This document shows, piece after piece, positions 1 to 6,358 of a DNA stretch of 8,502 nt. Within the stretch, counting starts at the first letter, position 1, and each line of letters begins with the position of its first letter. The translations under genes and the position numbers were made by a program. Source of the stretch: Spirochaetia bacterium. Lineage in GTDB: Bacteria > Spirochaetota > Spirochaetia > Treponematales > Breznakiellaceae. The notes beneath the pieces were generated by a model. It ran no database searches, had not been told where the DNA came from, and worked only from the letters and a program-made list of their open reading frames with translations. The stretch spans positions 1 through 8,502 of the forward strand of contig BNVE01000163.1 of the NCBI GenBank assembly GCA_025997875.1, in the 5' to 3' direction.

Positions 1-52
1 TGGTTGCCTTTTTTTGAGGCTTCCTCTGGAGTACTTTATTGATTTTTGTCAT
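1..52 (-). CDS. N-terminal fragment of a gene running off the left edge; possible AbiEi-type antitoxin
   Basis: An ATG at 52-50 on the minus strand opens a frame that stays open to the window edge: MTKINKVLQRKPQKKAT, 17 residues. A 'KIN.LLQ..PK...AT' type start is what I remember from the N-terminal winged-helix domain of AbiEi-family antitoxins of type IV toxin-antitoxin systems, which repress their own operon. That resemblance is the only basis for the name. No convincing Shine-Dalgarno sequence precedes the ATG, which weakens the call; the start could also be chance. If real, the gene points away from the GH13 gene and lies next to an integrase remnant, a context common for toxin-antitoxin genes. 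Confidence 0.35.
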   Translation of the reverse strand, partial: MTKINKVLQRKPQKKAT

Positions 53-90
53 CCGGATCACGCACGGCACGGCATAGCCTTTTCAAGTCT

Positions 91-112
91 CCCCGGCAAA
101 GCCGGGGGTTTT
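91..112 (+). terminator. GC hairpin followed by a T-run
   Basis: The arms CCCCGGC (91-97) and GCCGGGG (101-107) pair perfectly around an AAA loop and are followed by G and TTTT (109-112), then ATAA. This has the form of a short intrinsic terminator reading rightwards. It is odd that no plus-strand gene is visible upstream. The same hairpin would lie in the 5' leader of the minus-strand gene at 52-1. It could alternatively be the end hairpin of an IS200/IS605-type element, but no transposase is present to support that. Confidence 0.45.
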
Positions 113-151
113 ATAAGATTCAATAAATGAAATCACCTTGCTTAATCTTCA

Positions 152-244
152 TCATCCATATTTATCCAGGGGGCTTTGAATTCTCAGGAACTGGCGGCGG
201 ACCATGTGGGTGTAGCGTTCGGTAGTTCGGATAGAGCAGTAACC
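152..244 (-). pseudogene. C-terminal remnant of a tyrosine recombinase (phage/XerCD/integron-type integrase)
   Basis: Read on the minus strand, 30 codons from 244 down to a TGA stop at 154-152 give a peptide containing SIRTTERYTHM, then RRQFLRIQ and the ending SPLDKYG. In tyrosine recombinases the C-terminus typically reads 'LGH.S..TTE.YTHV......I.SPLD'. The Tyr of RYTH is therefore the position of the catalytic nucleophile, and the SPLD ending just before the stop fits XerC/D-like and integron-type integrases. The expected GH before the S is changed to GYC. An in-frame TGA at 247-245 lies immediately upstream, and none of the HxLR active-site region can be found in any frame beyond it. The gene is thus a truncated, non-functional relic. 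Its sequence overlaps no real plus-strand gene. Confidence 0.65.
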
Positions 245-309
245 TCAAACGATGCCTGCCACCACCCGGCGGGGGCTTGGGGGTGGAACCTTACCGCCCG
301 TGGGGTGGT

Positions 310-326
310 GCCGTCCGTAGGACGGC
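310..326. repeat. Perfect 7-bp hairpin
   Basis: GCCGTCC (310-316) pairs with GGACGGC (320-326) around a GTA loop. There is no T-run after it, so it is not an obvious terminator. It is one of several compact stems in the intergenic block. Confidence 0.6.
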
Positions 327-364
327 TTGAAGAAGGGGGAAGCGTAAGACCGCGCAGCGGGCTG

Positions 365-389
365 GAGGGGGAGGAAGACCTTCCCCCTC
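365..389. repeat. Strong hairpin, 10-bp stem with 5-base loop
   Basis: GAGGGGGA (365-372) pairs perfectly with TCCCCCTC (382-389); the stem continues inward with a G-T and a G-C pair, leaving the loop AAGAC (375-379). Only a short TTT follows at 390-392, so terminator activity on the plus strand would be weak. It may insulate the GH13 promoter from upstream transcription, or be part of a repeated element. Confidence 0.55.
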
Positions 390-420
390 TTTCCCAATGC
401 CTCCCCCCCTTAAATATTCA

Positions 421-449
421 TTTACCTAACTCCAATTTCATACTATACT
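421..449 (+). promoter_or_regulatory. Sigma-70-like promoter for the GH13 gene
   Basis: TTTACC (421-426) as -35 and TATACT (444-449) as -10 are separated by 17 bases, in a locally AT-rich stretch inside GC-rich surroundings. Transcription would begin near 456, giving a leader of about 20 bases. A second -10-like box, TATAAA at 452-457, lies just downstream. Confidence 0.55.
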
Positions 450-466
450 TATATAAAATCTTCACC

Positions 467-471
467 GGAGG
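467..471 (+). promoter_or_regulatory. Ribosome binding site deciding the GH13 start
   Basis: GGAGG lies five bases before the ATG at 477. The next in-frame ATG codons (510 and 513) have no such signal, so 477 is the preferred start. Confidence 0.7.
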
Positions 472-476
472 CAGTT

Positions 477-3400
477 ATGGGCGCAGATCGGGAAAAAATC
501 GGGTGTAACATGATGAAATTCGCGATACGGCTCAGGGCCTTTGAGGGTGAGGGTGCGGCGCTGCCGGGGGCGCAGGATGCGGCCAGGCGGCCGGCGGCTA
601 AGCTGTTTGCGGCCGCCCGGAAAGCGGTGATGGAATTCCATATCCGCAAGGGGGTCCGGGAAGAATTTGCCCTGGACAAGGGCCTTTTTTCCCTTACGGG
701 CAATGTGATTTTGGCGGATCTGCGGCAGGTGCGGGAGCTGGCGGTGAAATTCAACGCCAAAACCGACCCCCGCCACCCTGAACGCTTCATCAAGGCCGGG
801 CAGCTTTACACCATGGGGCTTATCGACGAGATACTCCACTACATGGTGGCCCTGTACCGGGAACAGGTGCAGCCCGATGTGTTTGATACCGCTCTGGAGC
901 GGTTGAATGACAAGTTGAGTAGCGGAAAGACCGCCGGTCTTTTACATACCTTCGGTTTCTTATTTCCCCCCCGGCCGGTGTACGCCGGTGAAACCACGGT
1001 GGAGGATTATTTGAAGGGCAGTGAGGACGGGGAAAGCCACCGTTCCCTCAGTCTGGAAGAAATTCTGCTCCTGGCCCTGGCCAATTTGAACCCCGCCTTT
1101 GCCCCTTTTAATTTTCTTTTTGATGACGGCGATTTGGAACAAAAAACGGTTTACCCCGAGGCCATTGAGGAGCTCAAGGCCCATCTGGCCCTGCTCCCCC
1201 CCTTCGGCCCGGACGGTATGAACCTGTGGGACCTGCTGCGGGCCCCGGCCCTGGCCTCCCCGGATTCCCTCGCCGGCCAGCTTGAGTACATGCGGACCCA
1301 TTGGGGGCTGCTCCTGGGCAAGTTCATGGCCCGGCTTCTTATCGGCCTGGATGTGATGAAGGAAGAGGACAAGCCCTATTTCGGCGGCCCCGGCCCCACC
1401 CAGGTGATCAGCTACAGCGGCCTGGACGAATACGAAAAATTCAGCCCCGATCAGGAGTGGATGCCCCGGACGGTGCTGATGGCAAAGAGCACCCTGGTGT
1501 GGCTCTACCAGCTGACCAAAAAATACGGCAGGCCCATCGAAAGGCTCAACCAGATTCCCGACGAAGAGCTGGACGAGCTGGCCCGCCGGGGCTTTACCGG
1601 ACTCTGGCTCATCGGCCTTTGGGAGCGGAGCAACGCCTCCAGGACCATCAAGCAGTGGACCGGTAATCCCGAAGCGGCGGCCAGCGCCTACAGCCTCTAC
1701 GACTACGACATCGCCGGGGAGCTGGGAGGCTGGGGAGCCTTAACAAACTTAAGGGAACGGTGCTTCCGCCGGGGAATCCGGCTGGGTTCCGACATGGTCC
1801 CCAACCATACCGGTATCGACAGCCGCTGGGTCACGGAACACCCGGACCGCTTCCTTCAGCTGGATTATCCCCCCTTCCCCACCTATGGCTATAACTGCGG
1901 CAATCTTTCGGGCCGGGATGATGTTACGGTCCAGATTGAGGAGCACTACTTTACCCGCAGTGACGCTGCGGTGGTGTTCAAACGGATCGACAATAAAACC
2001 GGGCATGCCCGCTACATCTACCATGGTAATGACGGCACCTCTATGCCCTGGAACGATACTGCCCAGATCGACTTCCTTAACCCCGAAGCACGGGAGGCGG
2101 TGATCCGTACGATTATCGGGGTGTGCCAGCAGTTTCCCATCGTCCGTTTTGATGCGGCAATGACTTTGGCGAAAAAGCACATCCAGCGGCTCTGGTACCC
2201 CGAACCGGGGCGGGGCGGGGATATCGCCAGCCGGGCCGAACACGCCCTTCCAAACGATGAATTTAACCGCCGGATTCCCAACGAATTCTGGCGGGAAGTG
2301 GTGGACCGCTGCGCTGCGGAAGCCCCCCATACCCTGCTTTTGGCGGAGGCCTTCTGGATGATGGAGGGTTACTTTGTACGCACATTGGGCATGCACCGGG
2401 TGTACAATTCAGCCTTTATGAACATGCTCAAGAACGAGGAGAATTCCAAATACCGGGCCACCATCAAGAACACCCTGGAATTTGAGCCTGAAATTCTCAA
2501 GCGTTTTGTCAACTTTATGAACAACCCCGACGAGGAAACTGCAGTAGCCCAGTTCGGCAAGGGTGACAAGTACTTCGGTATTGCCACGCTGCTGGTGACC
2601 ATGCCGGGGCTCCCCATGTTTGGCCATGGCCAAATCGAAGGGTTCGAGGAAAAGTACGGCATGGAATACCGCCGATCCTACAAGGATGAAAAGCCCGACG
2701 CCTATTTGGTGGAACGCCATGAGCGGGAAATCTTCCCCTTAATGAAGCGGCGGCATGTTTTCTCCGACAGCGAGGCCTTCCGGCTCTACGACCTCTACAC
2801 CTCCGAAGGGCACATTAACGAAAACGTCTTTGCCTATTCCAACCGCAGCTGGGATGACCGGGCCCTGATCTTCTATAACAATTCCTATTATGAGGTTTCA
2901 GGCTGGATCAACCGCAGCACCCCGGCGATCCTCCAGGACGACGGCAACTACCGTCAGGATACCCTGAGCGAAGCCCTGTCCATCCACCGGGACGACCAGT
3001 TTTTCACCCTGATGCGTGAACAGCGATCCGGGCTCTGGTTTATCCGTTCATCAAAGGAAATCAGCGAGAAGGGCCTTTTTGTGAGCCTGAGGGGATACGA
3101 GGCCCAGGTTTTCCTGGACATCCACGAAGTGGTGGATTCATTTCCCGGTTCCGCAGAATACCTGTGGGCCGCACGCTGGTCCAAGCTCCATGCGGAGCTT
3201 AACGGCCGGGGGGTTGCGGACCCCGATGCGGCGGTGCAGGACATCTTCCTGGATGAACTCTATGCGCCCCTCCTTGAATTTTTCAAGCCCGGGCGGATTG
3301 AAAAGCTTTACGCCCTTTTTGCCAAACCCGAATCCGGCGCAGCCGGTCCCGGGCAGGCGGGGACCGGCGCCGAGGCGGCGTCCGTTGGCCGCTTTGCGGG

Positions 3401-4487
3401 GGCCATCAGCTTTATGGATGCCATGCGGGAGCCGGTTCAGAACTTTACCGCCGCCGCGGAGAAACACCTGGACGGCGCGGGGGGCCGCTGTGAGCCCTTC
3501 AATACCCCCTATATTCATCCCCGGCCGGACCCCGCCTGTTTTGGGAACGAGCTGGCCGACTGCATGGACCGGCTGCGGCTTCTGGCGCAGTTTACCGATG
3601 CGGAAGCTGTTGCCCTTAAGGGGCCGGCCAGGGCCTTCCTGGAAAAACTGCGGACAGAAATTGTGCAAAAGCCGGTGATCGCCGCCTTTGCGGCGGGGTA
3701 CAGTATTTTGACCATACTCCGCTCCGCTATCGGCGGGGGGGCCTCCGGCGCCGATGCGGTTGCCCTGGTTGCCCACTGGGGCCTGGACCGCAAATTGCTT
3801 TCCTGCTTTGAAGGCCTCGGGGTAAACGGGGATGAAGCCCGGGGCATTATCGAAATCATGAAAACCGTGCTGATCCGGACCGGCCTTGAGGACCTGAGTC
3901 TCTATGCGGCTGCGATCACCGGCGCTGCGGACAAACCCGCCGCAGCCAGGGCCATAGGGGCAGTCCTCTTTGGGGAAAATTATGCCGCCGATGATTTCCG
4001 TAAACTTCTGGGGATAAACCATTTTGAAGAGGTAACCTGGTTCAACAAGGAAGCCTTTGAAAAGGCCCTTCTCTACGTTCCCCTGTTCCTGATGCTGGAA
4101 AACGGCGCCGCCTTCCGGGAGACGGTCCGGCCGCCCCGCCGGGACGGGAAAGAGGCCGCTTCCGGGGCCCTTAAAACAAAGGCCAGGGGAGAAAAGAAAG
4201 CCGCCCCCCAAACAGACCTTGATTTTGTGGTCTCCGGTGGACAGGATGATATTGCAGTGGAATTCTATCACCGGGCGGAAATCCTGGCCCATATTGTCGG
4301 GGCTCTTACCGAAGCCAAGGCGGCCTCCGGGTACCGGCTGGATGTTTTTCTTGGGGCCTTGTCCGGGGAAAGCGTAAAGAAGCCGTCAAAACCCAGGCTT
4401 TCCGGGGAAAAAAAGTCTGCCGGTGAAAAGCAGCCTTCCTCCGGAAAGCAGGACGTTTCCAAGGGCAAGGGAAAGACGAAAAAGTAA
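477..4487 (+). CDS. Large GH13 (alpha-amylase family) protein with extra N- and C-terminal regions
   Basis: This is a 1336-residue protein predicted to act on alpha-glucans or related oligosaccharides in the cytoplasm; no signal peptide is visible. The GH13 barrel occupies roughly residues 335-780. Conserved regions can be read: region I DMVPNH (439-444), region II VRFDAAM with nucleophile Asp559, region III LLLAEAFW with acid/base Glu624, and region IV FMNNPDEE with Asp685. Region IV normally reads NHD; here the His is Pro, although the catalytic Asp is kept. Other family-like stretches are IYHGNDGTSMPWNDTAQ and PGLPMFGHGQIEGF. The first 330 residues and the last 400 or more match no domain I can name. 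The C-terminus has two Lys-rich, Ala/Ser/Gly-rich segments (about 1219-1240 and 1299-1336). Typical alpha-amylases are 450-700 residues, so this is about twice the usual size. It has its own promoter and is followed after 15 bases by sppA. Family assignment is firm; substrate and reaction type (hydrolase or transglycosylase) are unknown. Confidence 0.9.
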   Translation: MGADREKIGCNMMKFAIRLRAFEGEGAALPGAQDAARRPAAKLFAAARKAVMEFHIRKGVREEFALDKGLFSLTGNVILADLRQVRELAVKFNAKTDPRHPERFIKAGQLYTMGLIDEILHYMVALYREQVQPDVFDTALERLNDKLSSGKTAGLLHTFGFLFPPRPVYAGETTVEDYLKGSEDGESHRSLSLEEILLLALANLNPAFAPFNFLFDDGDLEQKTVYPEAIEELKAHLALLPPFGPDGMNLWDLLRAPALASPDSLAGQLEYMRTHWGLLLGKFMARLLIGLDVMKEEDKPYFGGPGPTQVISYSGLDEYEKFSPDQEWMPRTVLMAKSTLVWLYQLTKKYGRPIERLNQIPDEELDELARRGFTGLWLIGLWERSNASRTIKQWTGNPEAAASAYSLYDYDIAGELGGWGALTNLRERCFRRGIRLGSDMVPNHTGIDSRWVTEHPDRFLQLDYPPFPTYGYNCGNLSGRDDVTVQIEEHYFTRSDAAVVFKRIDNKTGHARYIYHGNDGTSMPWNDTAQIDFLNPEAREAVIRTIIGVCQQFPIVRFDAAMTLAKKHIQRLWYPEPGRGGDIASRAEHALPNDEFNRRIPNEFWREVVDRCAAEAPHTLLLAEAFWMMEGYFVRTLGMHRVYNSAFMNMLKNEENSKYRATIKNTLEFEPEILKRFVNFMNNPDEETAVAQFGKGDKYFGIATLLVTMPGLPMFGHGQIEGFEEKYGMEYRRSYKDEKPDAYLVERHEREIFPLMKRRHVFSDSEAFRLYDLYTSEGHINENVFAYSNRSWDDRALIFYNNSYYEVSGWINRSTPAILQDDGNYRQDTLSEALSIHRDDQFFTLMREQRSGLWFIRSSKEISEKGLFVSLRGYEAQVFLDIHEVVDSFPGSAEYLWAARWSKLHAELNGRGVADPDAAVQDIFLDELYAPLLEFFKPGRIEKLYALFAKPESGAAGPGQAGTGAEAASVGRFAGAISFMDAMREPVQNFTAAAEKHLDGAGGRCEPFNTPYIHPRPDPACFGNELADCMDRLRLLAQFTDAEAVALKGPARAFLEKLRTEIVQKPVIAAFAAGYSILTILRSAIGGGASGADAVALVAHWGLDRKLLSCFEGLGVNGDEARGIIEIMKTVLIRTGLEDLSLYAAAITGAADKPAAARAIGAVLFGENYAADDFRKLLGINHFEEVTWFNKEAFEKALLYVPLFLMLENGAAFRETVRPPRRDGKEAASGALKTKARGEKKAAPQTDLDFVVSGGQDDIAVEFYHRAEILAHIVGALTEAKAASGYRLDVFLGALSGESVKKPSKPRLSGEKKSAGEKQPSSGKQDVSKGKGKTKK

Positions 4488-4502
4488 GTGTGGGGTACGA
4501 AT

Positions 4503-6305
4503 ATGGGCATCTCCGGCAAATACATGATCATCGGGCTGTGGTGTCTGATATCCGTACCGGTTTTTGGAAACGGCCGCTATCTGGAACTCAACCTGAGCGA
4601 GCGGACGGCTAAAAATCCCCTCTTTGCATCCGGCCCGGAATCCTATTTTAATGTGTTCCGGGTGATCGAAAGGGCCTCCAAAGATAAAAACATCCGGGGT
4701 ATTGTGCTTAACCTGTCGGACTTTTCCGCAGACCGGGCGTACATCTGGGAACTGAGAAATGCCCTGGAGGCGTTCAAAACAGCGGGTGCAGACGCCAAAA
4801 GTATGGATGGCGGCGCAAAAAATGGGGATGGCAGCGAAAATGGCAATCATAAGAAGATAGTCGCCTATTTCAATAACGCCGACATGGACCTGTACCTCCT
4901 CGCCTCGGTGGCGGATAAAATCGTCATGGACGAAGCGGGGTCCCTGATGTTCCTGGGCTATGTGTATGGCCGGGGCTTTGCCCGGCATGCCATGGAAAAG
5001 CTGGGGGTCGGGGTACGGGAACTGCGGTACCTGGAATACAAATCTGCCATGGAAACCTTTACCCGGGACCGGCTTTCCGAAGCGGACAAAAAGCAGTACG
5101 GCGAATACCTGGATGATATCTTCGGCCTTACCCGGGACACCCTGATGCAGGCCCGGTCCTGGACAGGGGAAGAATTCGACGCCATCCTGAACAGGGAATA
5201 CATCTATTCCGCCAAACGGGCCCTGGATCGGGGCCTGGCGGATCGCATCGGCCGGGACCAGGCGGTGACCGAAGTGATAAGGGAACTTGAGACCTCAACC
5301 GAAGGTTCCCCGGGGGCTGAGCCCGCTTTTGCGCTTCACGGCGATCCCGCTACAAGCCTGATGGGCGCGGGTTCCAAATACGGACCGGGACGGAACCGCA
5401 ACCCCTTTGGGATGCGGTCGGAGATCGCCATCATCTACGCTTCCGGAAATACCGATCTTGACAGCGGCATGGGGGCCCGGGACCTTTCCCGGTCAATCCG
5501 GGAGACCTCCGAACGGCGGTCCGTTAAGGCCATGGTTATCCGCATCAACTCCCCCGGGGGCAGCGCCGAAGCGGCGGACCATATTGCGGAGGCGGTTCGT
5601 TTCGCAAAGAAACGTATCCCCGTGGTGGTTTCCATGGGGTCCGTGGCGGCCAGCGGGGGCTATTGGGCCGGCATGTACGCCAGCCACATTACGGCCTCGC
5701 CCTACACCCTGACCGGTTCCATCGGGGTAATCGGCAGTTGGTTCTTCGATCAGGGCATCAACGAAAAGCTGGGCCTTTCCATGGACCTGCTGAAACGGGG
5801 GAACCATGCAGACCTGATGGCGGGGATCATCCTTCCCTACCGGGACTTAAGCGAAGATGAAGAGGAGCAGCACCGTCAATATATACTGGACCTCTACCGC
5901 GATTTTGTTTTAAAGGCTGCCGCCGGCAGGAGCATGAGTATTGAAGCGGTGGAAGCCGTTGCCCAGGGCCGGGTCCTTTCCGGCCTGGACGCCAAAGATG
6001 CCGGCCTGGTGGACAGCATCGGCGGCCTTGCCGATGCGGTACGGATTGCCCGCGGGCTTGCCAAAATAGGGGATGACAAAAAAGTCTCCTACAACGAATA
6101 CCCCAAATCCACTTTTTTTGATAATCTGCTCCGGCGCTTTGGTTTTTCAGTTTCCGGGGCCATGGGCCTTGCGGGAATGAGGGGCGCCTCCCCTCTGCCG
6201 GCCCTGTCCCCGGCGCTGGAGGATATCCGCTACCGGCTTTCCCGGAACGGGGAGGCCATGCCGATACTGCCGCTTTCGGCGGGGGAATTTGGCGGCAGGT
6301 TTTGA
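4503..6305 (+). CDS. sppA: Signal peptide peptidase SppA, long two-domain (67K) type
   Basis: This 600-residue serine protease of family S49 would degrade leftover signal peptides at the inner membrane. The N-terminus (MGISGKYMIIGLWCLISVPVFG) is a hydrophobic signal or anchor, placing the body outside the cytoplasm. The N-terminal S49 repeat (about 40-250) carries the catalytic Lys in the motif EYKSAMETF (Lys180). The C-terminal repeat (about 300-510) carries the nucleophile in MGSVAASGGYW (Ser384), followed by the typical TLTGSIGVIG and the closing GRVLSGLDAKDAGLVDSIGG. Length is close to E. coli SppA (618). I chose ATG 4503 because GGGG (4491-4494) stands eight bases before it and it places the hydrophobic segment at the N-terminus; a GTG at 4488, directly after the preceding stop codon, would add five residues. 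The 15-base gap suggests co-transcription with the GH13 gene. A Gly/Asn/Asp-rich insertion at about 99-117 is unusual. Confidence 0.93.
   Translation: MGISGKYMIIGLWCLISVPVFGNGRYLELNLSERTAKNPLFASGPESYFNVFRVIERASKDKNIRGIVLNLSDFSADRAYIWELRNALEAFKTAGADAKSMDGGAKNGDGSENGNHKKIVAYFNNADMDLYLLASVADKIVMDEAGSLMFLGYVYGRGFARHAMEKLGVGVRELRYLEYKSAMETFTRDRLSEADKKQYGEYLDDIFGLTRDTLMQARSWTGEEFDAILNREYIYSAKRALDRGLADRIGRDQAVTEVIRELETSTEGSPGAEPAFALHGDPATSLMGAGSKYGPGRNRNPFGMRSEIAIIYASGNTDLDSGMGARDLSRSIRETSERRSVKAMVIRINSPGGSAEAADHIAEAVRFAKKRIPVVVSMGSVAASGGYWAGMYASHITASPYTLTGSIGVIGSWFFDQGINEKLGLSMDLLKRGNHADLMAGIILPYRDLSEDEEEQHRQYILDLYRDFVLKAAAGRSMSIEAVEAVAQGRVLSGLDAKDAGLVDSIGGLADAVRIARGLAKIGDDKKVSYNEYPKSTFFDNLLRRFGFSVSGAMGLAGMRGASPLPALSPALEDIRYRLSRNGEAMPILPLSAGEFGGRF
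4806..4843 (+). repeat. Short imperfect tandem repeat inside sppA
   Basis: Two copies of a unit starting GATGGC(G/A)GCG and ending in A-rich sequence then ATGG lie 21 bases apart (4806-4825 and 4827-4843). They encode the Gly/Asp/Asn-rich loop in the N-terminal S49 domain. The spacing is a multiple of three, so copy changes of this unit would keep the reading frame. Confidence 0.45.
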
Positions 6306-6331
6306 CTCACATGGCATAAACCGGCAATAAT
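6302..6331 (+). promoter_or_regulatory. Promoter for the HD-domain gene, overlapping the sppA stop codon
   Basis: TTGACT (6302-6307) matches five of six bases of the -35 consensus, and AATAAT (6326-6331) five of six of the -10 consensus, with an 18-base spacer. The -35 box contains the sppA TGA (6303-6305). The predicted start near 6338 would leave a leader of about 20 bases carrying AAGG (6347-6350), eight bases before the ATG at 6359. Confidence 0.5.
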
Positions 6332-6358
6332 TGCTATCCTGAACACAAGGATGAAGCC

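Larger units (their letters stand above)
245..420. other. GC-rich, hairpin-rich intergenic block without a credible gene
   Basis: This stretch begins exactly where the integrase remnant breaks off and ends at the AT-rich promoter of the GH13 gene. It contains runs of G or C, and several segments able to pair: CCACCC at 262-267 with GGGTGG at 281-286, or alternatively CACCACCC at 260-267 with GGGTGGTG at 303-310, plus the two hairpins listed separately. Frames crossing it on either strand give low-complexity Pro/Gly/Arg peptides with no recognisable domain. It may be a decayed or interspersed repeat, an element that interrupted the integrase gene, or a structured RNA; the sequence alone does not decide. 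Confidence 0.5.

Noticed and set aside
152..290. Possible variable repeat of a diversity-generating retroelement (C-type lectin-like end)
   Set aside because: Alternative frames gave only loose similarity, while the minus-strand frame matches an integrase C-terminus including its SPLD ending; no reverse transcriptase or template repeat is in the window.
424..430. ACCTAAC, which fits the RYYYAAC half of an integron attC site
   Set aside because: No GTTRRRY partner lies at a suitable distance, and the bases are better explained as part of the -35 region; a seven-base degenerate match is expected by chance.
176..508. Plus-strand open frame of 110 codons with a TTG start
   Set aside because: It runs antisense to the integrase remnant, crosses the hairpin block and the GH13 promoter, overlaps the GH13 start and has no recognisable domain.
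3138..4292. Minus-strand open frame of 384 codons opposite the GH13 gene
   Set aside because: It is Gly/Pro-rich with no domain, lies fully antisense to a well-supported gene, and is a typical shadow in GC-rich DNA.
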